The notes: generated by a model not told the origin, from the sequence alone. Counted from the first letter of the stretch, positions 41,596-50,905 are shown. The stretch: DNA of 64,000 nt from Sphingomonas sp. (GCF_017744835.1 NZ_JAGIAM010000001.1:186001-250000); one strand, 5' to 3'. Made by a program: numbers and translations.

Positions 41596-42348
41596 ATGGC
41601 CGCATCGGCACCGCGCAAGGCCGTCCTCTATCGGATGGTGATGGACAAGCACCTCTGCCCCTGGGGGCTGCGCGCGCTCGACCTGCTGCGCCGCAAGGGC
41701 TTCGAAGTCGAGGACCATCATCTCACCACGCGCGCCGAGACCGATGCCTTCAAGGCGGAACATGGCGTGCAGACCACGCCCCAGACCTTCATCGACGGCG
41801 AGCGGATCGGCGGGTACGACGATCTGCGTCGCTATCTGGGGCTCAAGGTGCGCGATCCCAAGGCGCTGACCTATGCGCCCGTGATCGCGCTGTTCGGGAT
41901 GGCCGCGGCGATGGCGCTGGCGGCGAGCCAGGCGGCGACGGGCACGCCCTTCACGCTCCAGGCGCTGACATGGTTCATTTCCTTCGCCATGTGTCTGCTC
42001 GCGTTGATGAAGCTGCGCGACGTGGCGAGCTTCTCGACGATGTTCCTGGGCTATGATTTGCTCGCGCAGCGCTGGGTGCCCTATGCGATGCTCTATCCGT
42101 TCGCCGAGGGCCTGGCCGGCGTGCTGATGGCGGCCGGCGTGCTCACCTGGTTCGCGGCGCCGCTCGCGCTGTTCATCGGCAGTGTGGGCGCGGTCTCGGT
42201 GTTCAAAGCGGTCTATGTCGACAAGCGCGAGCTCAAATGCGCCTGCGTCGGCGGCGACAGCAACGTGCCGCTCGGCTTCATCTCGCTCACCGAGAATCTG
42301 ATGATGATCGGCATGGCGGTCTGGATGCTGAGCGGGGCCCATGGATGA
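41596..42348 (+). CDS. Glutaredoxin-MauE fusion protein
   Basis: A 250-aa protein. Residues 1-85 form a glutaredoxin domain with active site CPWG (C21), a monothiol form, followed by TTPQTFIDGERIGGYDDL. After that come about five membrane helices (from YAPVIALFGMAA at about 95) of the MauE/DoxX redox-membrane type, with a late CAC pair near 215-217. It likely delivers or removes disulfides near the membrane. Controlled by the adjacent MerR protein. Two secreted proteins are encoded downstream. Confidence 0.88.
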   Translation: MAASAPRKAVLYRMVMDKHLCPWGLRALDLLRRKGFEVEDHHLTTRAETDAFKAEHGVQTTPQTFIDGERIGGYDDLRRYLGLKVRDPKALTYAPVIALFGMAAAMALAASQAATGTPFTLQALTWFISFAMCLLALMKLRDVASFSTMFLGYDLLAQRWVPYAMLYPFAEGLAGVLMAAGVLTWFAAPLALFIGSVGAVSVFKAVYVDKRELKCACVGGDSNVPLGFISLTENLMMIGMAVWMLSGAHG

Positions 42349-42400
42349 GCCCGCCGATGCGCACTTGCGGGCGCGGCGGGCAGGCGTAGAAAGCGGGACG

Positions 42401-42718
42401 ATGCTGGCTCGCCTGATCCTTGCGCTGCTCGTGGCGCTGCTGCCGCTGCCTGCCTCAGCAGCGGGCGCCGCGTGCCATACGAGCACCATGGCCGCCGCGT
42501 CGGCCGCGAATCACGGGCATATGCCCAAGCCGGCGCATGCGCAGCAATCCGCCTCGGACGAGCTTTGCCTGGGGTGCGTGGCACCATCGACACTCCACGG
42601 CCCGTTGCTCGACGAACCGCTCGGCCACGCCCGCGCCCTCCAGAAACCGCATGCGCTGACCGGCGCCACGCTCGTGGCTGCGCCGCCCGCAACGCCTCCC
42701 CCGCGATCCGAAGTCTGA
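42401..42718 (+). CDS. Small secreted His/Cys-containing protein (105 aa)
   Basis: A 105-aa protein with a clear signal peptide (MLARLILALLVALLPLPASA) and a mature part containing GHMPKPAH, LCLGC and several His residues. It could be a periplasmic metal-binding protein. The ATG at 42401 is chosen because it places the signal peptide at the N-terminus. A longer in-frame version from 42341 overlaps the end of the previous gene. No family recognised. Confidence 0.7.
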   Translation: MLARLILALLVALLPLPASAAGAACHTSTMAAASAANHGHMPKPAHAQQSASDELCLGCVAPSTLHGPLLDEPLGHARALQKPHALTGATLVAAPPATPPPRSEV

Positions 42719-42762
42719 ACCCCTGCGCGCCTGCGCAACGTTCAACCTTTCGGAGATTCCAG

Positions 42763-44145
42763 ATGACCAGATTCGCATTGCTCGCGGCTGCCGCCGCGGC
42801 CGCGCTCGCCGCGTCTCCTGCCGCCGCGCAGGACCGCCACCACCATATGGAGCCGATGCCGACGCCGGGTCCTTCGCCGACGCCCGCTCCCGCTCCCGCT
42901 CCTGCTCCTGCTCCTGCTCCTGCTCCGGCCCCAGCTCCAGCGCCCACGCTCCAGGGTCATGCTGGCCATGCCGGGATGGACATGGGGATGGGCGGCCGCA
43001 TGGATGCCGAGCCCCAGGCCAACAGCTCGGGATCGGGCACTTCGCTGCTTCCCGGCGCCGAGGGCGGGATGCACGGCCTCCACCTGATGGCCGGCGACTG
43101 GATGGTGATGGCGCACGGCACCGCGATGCTCGCCTATACCGACCAGGGCGGCCCTCGCGGCGACGACATGCTCTATTCGAGTTCGATGGCGATGCTCTCG
43201 GCCGAGCGGCGCTTCGACAGCGGCACGCGGCTGGCGTTCAATGCGATGGTCAGCCTCGATCCGATCAACGGCCAGCGCGGCTATCCAAACCTGTTCGCGA
43301 CGGGCGAGACCGCACACGGCGAACCGCTGGTCGATCGCCAGCACCCCCACGACTTCTTCATGGAGCTGTCCGCGCGCGTCGACGTGCCTCTCGGCGAGGG
43401 GCTGACCGGCTTCCTCTACGGCGGCCCCGTGGGCGAGCCCGCGCTCGGGCCCACTGCCTTCATGATGCGGCGCTCGGCGCGCTATCTGCCGCTCTCGCCC
43501 ATCTCGCACCATTGGTTCGACAGCACGCACGTGACGTTCGGCGTGGTAACCGCCGGCATCGCAACGCGGACGCTGCAGCTCGAGGGCTCGGCCTTCCGCG
43601 GCCGCGAGCCCGACGAGAACCGCTGGGACATCGAGACGCCACGGCTCGACAGCTGGAGCCTGCGCGCGACCTTCACGCCGTCGCCCAACTGGGCGTTCCA
43701 GCTCAGCCACGGCCGGTTGGAGGAGCCCGAGGCGATGCATCCCGGCCAGGACGAGCGACGCACCACGGCCAGCGCGCATTATGCGCGGGACGGCTTCTCC
43801 GCGATGCTCGGCTTTTCGGCCAAGGATCGCGTGCCCGGCCCGACGCGGACCGCCTGGCTGGCCGAAGCGAACTGGGACCTGACGCGGCACCACAGCGTCT
43901 TCGGCCGGATCGAGAATGTCGCCGCCGACGAGCTCTTCCCCGATCACGACGATCCGCTCCACGACCGCGCGTTCCGGGTGACTCGCTTCGAGGCCGGCTA
44001 TGCCCATCGCATTCCGCTCGACAGCGCAGCGGAGCTGGCGCTGGGCGGATCGCTGGCGGCCTATGCCAAGCCGCAGGCGCTCGCGGCCTATGGCAGCGCG
44101 CCGATCAGCTACACGTTGTTCGCGCAGCTGGCATTGGGCCAATAG
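42763..44145 (+). CDS. Secreted/outer-membrane-like protein with His/Met-rich N-terminus and Pro-Ala repeat
   Basis: A 460-aa protein. The signal peptide MTRFALLAAAAAAALAA is followed by QDRHHHMEP, an alternating Pro-Ala stretch encoded by a 6-nt repeat (42885-42926), and a His/Met/Gly-rich segment (GHAGHAGMDMGMGGRMD). The remainder (about residues 85-460) is Ser/Thr/aromatic-rich beta sequence that looks like an outer-membrane barrel. The metal-binding N-terminus and the MerR neighbour suggest copper- or silver-type resistance; family unrecognised, so this is inference. Confidence 0.75.
   Translation: MTRFALLAAAAAAALAASPAAAQDRHHHMEPMPTPGPSPTPAPAPAPAPAPAPAPAPAPAPTLQGHAGHAGMDMGMGGRMDAEPQANSSGSGTSLLPGAEGGMHGLHLMAGDWMVMAHGTAMLAYTDQGGPRGDDMLYSSSMAMLSAERRFDSGTRLAFNAMVSLDPINGQRGYPNLFATGETAHGEPLVDRQHPHDFFMELSARVDVPLGEGLTGFLYGGPVGEPALGPTAFMMRRSARYLPLSPISHHWFDSTHVTFGVVTAGIATRTLQLEGSAFRGREPDENRWDIETPRLDSWSLRATFTPSPNWAFQLSHGRLEEPEAMHPGQDERRTTASAHYARDGFSAMLGFSAKDRVPGPTRTAWLAEANWDLTRHHSVFGRIENVAADELFPDHDDPLHDRAFRVTRFEAGYAHRIPLDSAAELALGGSLAAYAKPQALAAYGSAPISYTLFAQLALGQ
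42885..42926 (+). repeat. Seven-unit hexanucleotide repeat (CGCTCC/TGCTCC)
   Basis: Three copies of CGCTCC and four of TGCTCC lie in a row, encoding Pro-Ala. Loss or gain of 6-nt units keeps the reading frame and alters the length of the linker between the His-rich N-terminus and the barrel-like domain. Confidence 0.85.
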
Positions 44146-44173
44146 GGACTTCCGGGGGCAATAATCCCCGGGC

Positions 44174-45457
44174 ATGGGCCGCGGCATGCGCTGGTATTCC
44201 AAACTCGCCGCCGCGGCCGCCGCCGCTCTGCTACAGGCCTGCGCCACGGCGCCGATACAGGCCCCGGCTCCCATTTCGACCGCGGTCGAAACGCGCGCGC
44301 CGGTGACGATCCTGGTTTCGATCGACGGCTTCCGGCCCGATTATCTCGATCGCGGCGTCACCCCCATGCTGTCGCGGCTTGCAGCGGAAGGCGCCACCGG
44401 GCGGATGCGGCCGAGCTTTCCGAGCAAGACCTTCCCGAACCACTGGACGCTGGTGACGGGCCTCCGCCCCGATCGGCACGGAATCGTCGCGAACAAGATG
44501 GAGGATCCCGCCCGACCCGGCGAGATCTTCACCCAGGCGAACGACGATCCTTTCTGGTGGAACGCGGCGACGCCGATCTGGGTGGATGCCGAGCGCGCAG
44601 GCATCCGCACCGCCACCGAGTTCTGGCCCGGATCGAACGTGGCGATCGGAGGCACCCGCCCCGATCCCCATGAAAGCGACGTGCAAGGGGGCGAGCGCCC
44701 TTCCGACTGGCACCAGTTCAACGAGGCGATCGACGGCGCGCAGCGTGTCGATGCCGTGCTCGACTGGCTGCGCCGCCCCCCCGCTCTGCGGCCGCGGCTC
44801 GTCACCCTCTATTTCGACACGGTGGACACCGCCGGCCACCATTTCGGCCCCGCCGACGCGCGGACGACCGCCGCCGTTGCCGAGGTCGACCGACGGGCCG
44901 CGCAGCTCGTCGCCGGGCTCGCCGAGCTGGATCAACCGGCGAACCTGATCCTGGTCGCGGACCATGGCATGGCGCCTACGAGCAGCGATCGCGTGGTTAC
45001 GATCGAACCCTATGTAGCCGCCGGGGATTATCGGTCGCTGGAGACCGGCCCCTTCGCCACGATCATCCCGGCCGCGGGCAAAGAAGCGGCGGTGGAGAAG
45101 GGCCTGCTCGGCCGGCACCCGCATATGGAATGCTGGCGGAGGCGCGAGATCCCGGCGCGCTTCCATTATGGCGCCAATCCCCGGATCGCGCCGATCTTCT
45201 GCCTGGCCGAGACCGGCTGGCTCATCGCCAGGAACGCCTCCGACCGGCCCTCCACGGGCGGCGCCCATGGCTATGATCCCGCTGCGAGCGACATGGCGGC
45301 GCTGTTCATCGCGCACGGCCCCGCCTTCCGGGCGGCGCGGCTGCCGGCATTCGACAATGTCGACGTCTATCCGCTGCTGCGCGACCTGCTCGGCCTGCCG
45401 CCGGCGCCGGCGGCCGACGGCAGCGACACGGTGTTCGCGGCTGCCCGGCGTCGTTAG
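44174..45457 (+). CDS. Ectonucleotide pyrophosphatase/phosphodiesterase
   Basis: A 427-aa alkaline-phosphatase-superfamily enzyme. The N-terminus has a lipobox-like LLQAC, so it is probably a periplasm-facing lipoprotein. Metal ligands and nucleophile are in VSIDGFRPDYLD, PSKTFPNHWTLVTG (Thr nucleophile), FDTVDTAGHHFGP and LVADHGM. NPP-type enzymes cleave nucleotide or phosphodiester substrates. The start at 44174 is uncertain; a second ATG is at 44186. Stands alone between the previous operon and maoC. Confidence 0.9.
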   Translation: MGRGMRWYSKLAAAAAAALLQACATAPIQAPAPISTAVETRAPVTILVSIDGFRPDYLDRGVTPMLSRLAAEGATGRMRPSFPSKTFPNHWTLVTGLRPDRHGIVANKMEDPARPGEIFTQANDDPFWWNAATPIWVDAERAGIRTATEFWPGSNVAIGGTRPDPHESDVQGGERPSDWHQFNEAIDGAQRVDAVLDWLRRPPALRPRLVTLYFDTVDTAGHHFGPADARTTAAVAEVDRRAAQLVAGLAELDQPANLILVADHGMAPTSSDRVVTIEPYVAAGDYRSLETGPFATIIPAAGKEAAVEKGLLGRHPHMECWRRREIPARFHYGANPRIAPIFCLAETGWLIARNASDRPSTGGAHGYDPAASDMAALFIAHGPAFRAARLPAFDNVDVYPLLRDLLGLPPAPAADGSDTVFAAARRR

Positions 45458-45495
45458 CGCTTGCCAAATATTAGTTTCGGGACGAAACCGAATTC

Positions 45496-45957
45496 ATGCG
45501 CTATCTGGATGACGTCTCCGTCGGCGAGCGGGCGAGCTTCGGCAGCTATCAGGTCACTCGTGAGGAAGTGCTGGCGTTCGCCGGGCGATACGATCCCCAG
45601 CCCTTCCACCTTTCCGACGAGGCGGCGGCGGCCACGCACTTCGGCCGGCTCGCGGCGAGCGGCTGGCACACCTGCGCGATGACGATGGCGATGTTCGTCG
45701 AGCATATGAAGGCGCATCCGCAGGCGAGCCTGGGCGCCGCGGGGGTGGACGAGCTGCGCTGGCTCAAGCCGGTCTATCCGGGCGATACGCTCCGCTGCGA
45801 GACCGAGGTGCTCGAAGTCACGCCGTCGCGCTCGCGGCCCGACATGGGCAGCGTGCGCACGCGGATGACCACGTTCAACCAGAAGGACGAGCCGGTGCTG
45901 AGCTTCGTCGCGCGCGGCCTCATGCAGCGCCGGCCGGCGGCCGCTCCCGAGGCTTAA
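45496..45957 (+). CDS. MaoC family dehydratase
   Basis: A 153-aa hot-dog-fold enzyme with the hydratase motif RYDPQPFHLSDEAAA (catalytic Asp/His) and later ELRWLKPVYPGDTLRCETEV. It would hydrate enoyl-CoA in beta-oxidation or related routes. Its stop overlaps the 3' end of the small minus-strand gene 45954-46094 by 4 nt. Single gene with no obvious partners. Confidence 0.92.
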   Translation: MRYLDDVSVGERASFGSYQVTREEVLAFAGRYDPQPFHLSDEAAAATHFGRLAASGWHTCAMTMAMFVEHMKAHPQASLGAAGVDELRWLKPVYPGDTLRCETEVLEVTPSRSRPDMGSVRTRMTTFNQKDEPVLSFVARGLMQRRPAAAPEA

Positions 45958-46094
45958 TTCCGCGGCGCGCCTGGATCGGCAAGGGCCGTCGGTCCACCTT
46001 CGACGCCGGCATAGGCATGGCCGCCGGCGCAGGCGGCGGTGCCCAGGCCGAGCGCTGCGATCACCACCAGCGCTGAAAAACGACGAACGGACAT
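45954..46094 (-). CDS. Small lipoprotein-like peptide (46 aa)
   Basis: A 46-aa protein starting MSVRRFSALVVIAALG. It has a short basic N-terminus, a hydrophobic stretch and a lipobox-like TAAC, then a Gly/Ala/Pro-rich tail. A GGGGAG site lies about 10 nt upstream. It is convergent with maoC and overlaps its stop codon. It resembles entericidin-like or other tiny envelope peptides, but no homology can be claimed. Confidence 0.5.
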   Translation of the reverse strand: MSVRRFSALVVIAALGLGTAACAGGHAYAGVEGGPTALADPGAPRN

Positions 46095-46152
46095 CGGACC
46101 AACTCCCCGGACTATCGAAGGGGGAACGTGCAGCGCGGACGCGCCGTTCCGC

Positions 46153-46692
46153 TCAATGCCCCTCGAAGCCGACCAGCGCGTTGACTGCGATCCCGTCGCC
46201 GCGCAGCGCGTCGGCGCCGCCGAGCTCGGGCAGATCGACGACGAAGGCCGCCTGGACCACTTCCGCGCCCGCCTTGCGCAGCAGCCGCACCGCCGCGCGG
46301 GCCGTACCGCCGGTGGCGATCAGGTCGTCGACCAGCAGCACGCGCGCGCCGGGGGCGCAGGCATCGGCATGGATCGCGATCCGATCGGTGCCATATTCGA
46401 GCGCATAATCCTCAGCGATCGTCGCGCCGGGCAGCTTGCCGTCCTTGCGGATGAGCAGCACGCCGGTGCCGAGCCGGTAGCCGACCGCCGCGGCGAAGAG
46501 GAAGCCGCGCGCCTCGATCCCCGCGACCAGATCGACCTGCCCGTCGACAGCCTCCGCCATCCGCTCGACCGTGAGGCGCAGCCCCTCGGGATCGAGCAGC
46601 AGCGTGGTGATGTCGCGGAACTGGATGCCGGGCTTCGGGAAGTCGGCGATGGTACGGATGCGCGAGCGGATGTCTTCATTGTCCTGCGCCAT
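46153..46692 (-). CDS. apt: Adenine phosphoribosyltransferase
   Basis: A 179-aa APRT that salvages adenine to AMP using PRPP. The start MAQDNEDIRSRIRTIADFPKPGIQFRD, the flexible-loop region RKDGKLPG, and the PRPP loop VLLVDDLIATGGTA are typical. Length fits the family (170-185 aa). Lies downstream of petABC, separated by a terminator. Confidence 0.97.
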   Translation of the reverse strand: MAQDNEDIRSRIRTIADFPKPGIQFRDITTLLLDPEGLRLTVERMAEAVDGQVDLVAGIEARGFLFAAAVGYRLGTGVLLIRKDGKLPGATIAEDYALEYGTDRIAIHADACAPGARVLLVDDLIATGGTARAAVRLLRKAGAEVVQAAFVVDLPELGGADALRGDGIAVNALVGFEGH

Positions 46693-46711
46693 GCGGACCT
46701 CCGGAAAAGAA

Positions 46712-46744
46712 GAACCCCGCCCAAGCGATGCTTCGGCGGGGTTC
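46712..46744 (-). terminator. Terminator between petC and apt
   Basis: GAACCCCGCC (46712-46721) pairs with GGCGGGGTTC (46735-46744). On the minus strand the stem is followed by TTCTTTTCC. It ends the petABC transcript. Confidence 0.8.
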
Positions 46745-46774
46745 CGTTGATCAGCGATGCGACGGGCGCATCCC

Positions 46775-47611
46775 TCAGTGCTTCACGCCCCGCCACACGG
46801 TCAGGTACGCGCCATAGGCAAGGCCGGTCGCGATCAGCAGGAAGGCGATGACTGCCACGCCCGCACGGTGACGGCTCTGCATCGTCGGCTCGGCGGTCCA
46901 GACGAGGAACGCCGCGACGTCCTGCGCCATCTGGTCCACCGTGGCGCGGGTGCCGTCGGTGTAGGTGACCTGGTTCTCGGTCGTCAGGGGCGGCGGCATC
47001 GCGATGTTGAGGTTCGCGAAATAAGGGTTGAAGTGCATCCCCTCCGGCGTCTTGGCGAATTCGGGGAACTGCTTGATCTGCTCGGCGGTCGGCTTCTCGT
47101 TGTAGCCGGTCAGCAGCGAGTAGACGTAGCTCGCCCCGCCGTGACGCGCCTTGGTGATCAGGCTGAGGTCCGGCGGGGTGCCGGTGCCCGGATAGAAGAC
47201 GCGCGGGAAGCGGTCCGAAGGCAGGTTGTCACGCTCGCCCCAGACGCCCGACTTGGGGTCCTGGACGGGCTGCTTGATCGCCCAGTCCTTGGCGATCTTC
47301 TTGATCTCGGCCTCGTTGTAGCCGAGGTCCGCCAGGTTGCGGAACGAGACCAGGCTCAGCGAGTGGCAGGTCGAGCAGACCTTCTCGTAGACGAGGAAGC
47401 CGCGCTGGAGCTGCTGCTCGTCGAACCGGCCGAACGGCCCGTCCGAAGCGAGGCGGAGCTCCCGCGGGTGCCGGTGGATTTCCTCCTCGGCGGTCGGCTG
47501 CGGCGGCTCCTGAATCCGAGTGACGAGCGTGCCGATGAAGGCGATCGCCAGCACGCCGACGAAGGCGAGACCGATCAGGAACTTGATCGAGCGCATGAAC
47601 AGCGGAAGCAT
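46775..47611 (-). CDS. petC: Cytochrome c1 of the bc1 complex
   Basis: A 278-aa cytochrome c1. The heme-binding CSTCHSLS motif is in the N-terminal third (about residues 79-83), the methionine-ligand region reads IAMPPPLT, and a C-terminal membrane anchor (VAVIAFLLIATGLAYGAYL) ends in WRGVKH. Third gene of petABC on the minus strand; 15-bp gap after petB. Carries electrons from the Rieske centre to soluble cytochrome c. Confidence 0.95.
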   Translation of the reverse strand: MLPLFMRSIKFLIGLAFVGVLAIAFIGTLVTRIQEPPQPTAEEEIHRHPRELRLASDGPFGRFDEQQLQRGFLVYEKVCSTCHSLSLVSFRNLADLGYNEAEIKKIAKDWAIKQPVQDPKSGVWGERDNLPSDRFPRVFYPGTGTPPDLSLITKARHGGASYVYSLLTGYNEKPTAEQIKQFPEFAKTPEGMHFNPYFANLNIAMPPPLTTENQVTYTDGTRATVDQMAQDVAAFLVWTAEPTMQSRHRAGVAVIAFLLIATGLAYGAYLTVWRGVKH

Positions 47612-47626
47612 TTCTTCGATTCCCCT

Positions 47627-48916
47627 TTACGCGCTCAGTGCCGTTTCGCTGATCCGCGAGCCGCCCTTGTCGCCCAGCACCGCCTCGGTGATCGAGTTCG
47701 GCAGGGGCTTGGGGGTCTCGAGACGCGAGATGATCGGAACGATGATCAGGAAGTGCGCGAAATAATAAGCGGCGCAGATCTGGCTGAGCATGACGATCGT
47801 CGGCGTCGCCGCCGAGCCGCCGCAATAGCCGAGCACCACCACGTCCACCACGAGCACCCAGAAGGCGATGCGGTACATCGGACGATAATTGCCCGAACGG
47901 ACCGGCGACTTGTCGAGCCACGGCAGGAAGAACAGCAGCACGATCGAGCCGAACATCGCCACCACGCCCCAGAGCTTGGCGGGGATGATGAAGTCCGCCG
48001 TGAAGGCGCGCAGGATCGCGTAGAACGGCCAGAAATACCATTCGGGCACGATGTGCGCGGGCGTCGAGAGCGGGTTCGCCGGGATGTAGTTGTCCGGGTG
48101 GCCCAGATAGTCCGGCAGGAAGAAGACCAGGATCGAGAAGACGATCAGGAACACGCCCACCCCGAAGCCGTCCTTGGCCGTGTAGTAGGGGTGGAACGGT
48201 ACGGTGTCCTGCTCGCCCTTCACTTCAACGCCGGTCGGGTTGCCCGAACCGGGGATGTGAAGCGCCCAGATGTGCAGGATCACGGCCCCCGCGATCACGA
48301 AGGGCAGGAGGTAGTGGAGCGAGAAGAAGCGGTTGAGCGCGGCGTCGTCCGGCGCATAGCCGCCGAGCAGCCACACGCGGATCCAGTCGCCGACCACCGG
48401 GATCGCCGAGAAGAAGCCGGTGATCACCTGCGCGCCCCAGAAGCTCATCTGCCCCCAGGGAAGCACATAGCCCATGAAGGCGGTGGCCATCAGCAGCAGG
48501 AAGATCACCACGCCGATCAGCCACACCATCTCGCGCGGCGCCTTGTACGATCCGTAGTAAAGACCGCGGAAGATGTGGATGTAGACCACGGTGAGGAACA
48601 TGCTGGCGCCGTTCGCGTGGGCGAAGCGGAGGAACCAGCCGGCGTTCACGTCGCGCATGATGCCCGCGTTGACCGAATCGAACGCGCCGGCCGCCGACGA
48701 GTGGAAGTGCATCGCGAGCACGATGCCGGTGACGATCTGGACGACCAGCGCCACGCCGGCGAGCACGCCGAAGTTCCAGAAATAGTTGAGGTTGCGCGGG
48801 ACCGGATAGCCGGCGCCGACCGCGTTATAGACGAAGCGCGGCAGCGGAAGACGGCTGTCGATCCACTGCATCACCGGATGCTTGGGTTCGTAATGGCGTG
48901 CCCAGGGAAAGCTCAT
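47627..48916 (-). CDS. petB: Cytochrome b of the bc1 complex
   Basis: A 429-aa cytochrome b with eight membrane helices. The heme His pairs are in helices containing [39 protein letters not shown]; the Qo-site [14 protein letters not shown] motif is complete. It oxidises ubiquinol and passes electrons along the bc1 complex. Middle gene of petABC, 12 bp after petA. Confidence 0.97.
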   Translation of the reverse strand: MSFPWARHYEPKHPVMQWIDSRLPLPRFVYNAVGAGYPVPRNLNYFWNFGVLAGVALVVQIVTGIVLAMHFHSSAAGAFDSVNAGIMRDVNAGWFLRFAHANGASMFLTVVYIHIFRGLYYGSYKAPREMVWLIGVVIFLLLMATAFMGYVLPWGQMSFWGAQVITGFFSAIPVVGDWIRVWLLGGYAPDDAALNRFFSLHYLLPFVIAGAVILHIWALHIPGSGNPTGVEVKGEQDTVPFHPYYTAKDGFGVGVFLIVFSILVFFLPDYLGHPDNYIPANPLSTPAHIVPEWYFWPFYAILRAFTADFIIPAKLWGVVAMFGSIVLLFFLPWLDKSPVRSGNYRPMYRIAFWVLVVDVVVLGYCGGSAATPTIVMLSQICAAYYFAHFLIIVPIISRLETPKPLPNSITEAVLGDKGGSRISETALSA

Positions 48917-48928
48917 GCGCGTCTATCC

Positions 48929-49513
48929 TCAACCGACCACGACGACAGTGTCGGACGTGAATTCATAGTTCGGAACCTCGAGGTTCTTCGGCGCCGGCCC
49001 CTGGCGGATGCGGCCGGCGGTGTCATAGGCCGAGCCGTGGCACGGGCAGAAATAGCCGCCGAATGGCCCGCGATTCTCGCCCTCGCCCGCGCCCAGCGGC
49101 ACGCAGCCGAGATGGGTGCACACGCCGAGCGTGATCAGCCAGTTGGTGTGGCCTTCCTTGGTGCGCTCCTCGAGCGTCTGCGGATCGCGCAGGCTGGAGA
49201 CCTCGACCTTCTCGGCCTCGGCGATTTCCTGCGGCGTCAGGTTGCGCACGAACAGCGGCTGCTTGCGGAAGCTCGACTTGATCGCCTGGCCCGGCTCGAT
49301 CGCCGAGACGTCGATCTCGGTGGTCGACAGCGCGAGCACGTCGGCCGAGGGATTCATCGAATTGATCAGCGGCAGCACGGCGACGGCGCCGCCGACACCG
49401 GCGAACGAAACGGCGGCGATCTTCAGATAATCGCGCCGGCGGGGGTTCTCGACCACGTCGCCCGGCGGGACGACCGTTTCGGTCGGGGAAACACCATCTT
49501 CAAGCGTTGCCAT
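48929..49513 (-). CDS. petA: Rieske iron-sulfur subunit of the bc1 complex
   Basis: A 194-aa ubiquinol-cytochrome c reductase iron-sulfur subunit. The N-terminal anchor helix is followed by the cluster motifs CTHLGCVPLG and CPCHGSAYD, containing two Cys and two His. First gene of petABC. The promoter should be in 49514-49774, shared with the divergent PfpI-type gene. Confidence 0.96.
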   Translation of the reverse strand: MATLEDGVSPTETVVPPGDVVENPRRRDYLKIAAVSFAGVGGAVAVLPLINSMNPSADVLALSTTEIDVSAIEPGQAIKSSFRKQPLFVRNLTPQEIAEAEKVEVSSLRDPQTLEERTKEGHTNWLITLGVCTHLGCVPLGAGEGENRGPFGGYFCPCHGSAYDTAGRIRQGPAPKNLEVPNYEFTSDTVVVVG

Positions 49514-49774
49514 GCTTCAGCCCTTGCACTTCGATACTGGCCCGCGAGGAATGCGCGGAGAAACGGACGCGGGCGCATACACACCCAGAGCCGCCCGAGT
49601 GCCCCCGGTGGCTTGGGCGGCCTGATAGACGGGGCGAAGCGGCTTTGCCAACAGGGATTTTGACGGCGGCGTAACGGGGTGGCCACGCACCGGCCGTACC
49701 GCATGCATCAGCGGCGTTCCGTCCGCGTGGCGGCTCTGCTAGGCGAACGGGCTCCCCTGCCCCATGGAGGCGCA

Positions 49775-50395
49775 ATGCAGATCGCGGTTCTCACCTTTGA
49801 CGGCTTCAACGAACTTGACTCGTTCGTAGCCGCGGCGATCCTCAACCGGCTGAAGGCCAAGGGCTGCGCCGCGCACATCACCTGTCCCACGCCCGAGGTC
49901 ACGTCGATGAACGGAGTCACGGTCCAGCGCCAGCGACCGCTTGAATTCGCCGCCGAGGCCGACGCAGTGCTGATCGGCAGCGGGATCAGGACGCGAGAAC
50001 TGGCCGCCGATCCGGAACTGCTCGCGCGCCTGACGCTTGATCCAGAGCGCCAACTGATCGGTGCGCAATGCTCGGGCACGCTGCTGCTCGCGAAGCTCGG
50101 GCTGATCGGCAATCTGCCGGCATGCACCGATCTCACCACCAAGCCTTGGGTGATCGAGGCAGGGGTCGACGTGATCGACGCGCCCTTCATCGCGCACGGC
50201 AATATCGCGACCGCAGGCGGCTGCCTGGCGTCGCAATATCTCGCCGCCTGGATGATCGCGCGGCTCGCAAGCGTCGAGGATGCACGCGAGGCGATCCACT
50301 ATGTCGCGCCGGTGGGCGAGAAGGCGCTGTACGTCGATCAGGCGATGGCCGCCGTGCATCCTTTCCTCCCTGCCGCCACGCGGGCCGCTGCCTGA
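49775..50395 (+). CDS. DJ-1/PfpI family protein
   Basis: A 206-aa class-I glutamine-amidotransferase-like protein of the DJ-1/PfpI type. The sequence runs MQIAVLTFDGFNELDSFVAAAIL, with the nucleophile elbow GAQCSGTLLLA carrying the reactive Cys. Similar proteins act as deglycases, isonitrile hydratases or stress proteins. The ATG at 49775 is the first with sensible spacing after the petA divergent region. Confidence 0.87.
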   Translation: MQIAVLTFDGFNELDSFVAAAILNRLKAKGCAAHITCPTPEVTSMNGVTVQRQRPLEFAAEADAVLIGSGIRTRELAADPELLARLTLDPERQLIGAQCSGTLLLAKLGLIGNLPACTDLTTKPWVIEAGVDVIDAPFIAHGNIATAGGCLASQYLAAWMIARLASVEDAREAIHYVAPVGEKALYVDQAMAAVHPFLPAATRAAA

Positions 50396-50440
50396 CGGCG
50401 GAAGGTGACGCGCCCGCGTCGCCGCGCTAGTCGCCCTTCG

Positions 50441-50890
50441 ATGCGCATCGCTCTTTTCCAGCCCGAGATCGCCGGCAACGTCGGCGCGATCCTTCGCCTT
50501 GCCGCGTGCACCGGCACGCCTTTGGACCTGATCGAGCCCATGGGCTTCCCGTGGAGCGACAAGAAGCTGAAGCGCTCGGGCATGGACTATGCCGATCATG
50601 CCGAGGTCCGCCGCCATGCCGACTGGGAAGCTTTCGAGGCGCAGGTGCCGGGGCGAATCGTGCTGCTCACCACGCGCGGCGGCACGCGGCTCGACGAGGC
50701 GCGGTTCGAGGGCAGCGACACGCTGCTGCTCGGATCGGAGAGCGCGGGCGCGCCCGACTTCGTGCACGAGCGCGCCGAGCTGCAGGTGCGAATCCCGCTG
50801 ATGCCGGGGCTGCGCTCGCTCAACGTCTCGGTCGCGACGGGGATCGCGCTGGGCGAGGCGCTGCGCCAGACCAGCGGCTGGCCGCGCTGA
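50441..50890 (+). CDS. trmL: tRNA (cytidine(34)-2'-O)-methyltransferase TrmL
   Basis: A 149-aa SpoU-class methyltransferase. MRIALFQPEIAGNVGAILRLA is the conserved N-terminus; the knot motifs are LLLGSESAGAPDFV and RSLNVSVATGIAL. It 2'-O-methylates the wobble base of tRNA-Leu species. Length matches the family. Usually near hemF in alphaproteobacteria, as here. Confidence 0.93.
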   Translation: MRIALFQPEIAGNVGAILRLAACTGTPLDLIEPMGFPWSDKKLKRSGMDYADHAEVRRHADWEAFEAQVPGRIVLLTTRGGTRLDEARFEGSDTLLLGSESAGAPDFVHERAELQVRIPLMPGLRSLNVSVATGIALGEALRQTSGWPR

Positions 50891-50905
50891 GCCACACCTC
50901 CCGAT

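Noticed and set aside
46757..49663. Long plus-strand frame opposite petABC
   Set aside because: Antisense shadow; the minus strand has complete cytochrome bc1 motifs.
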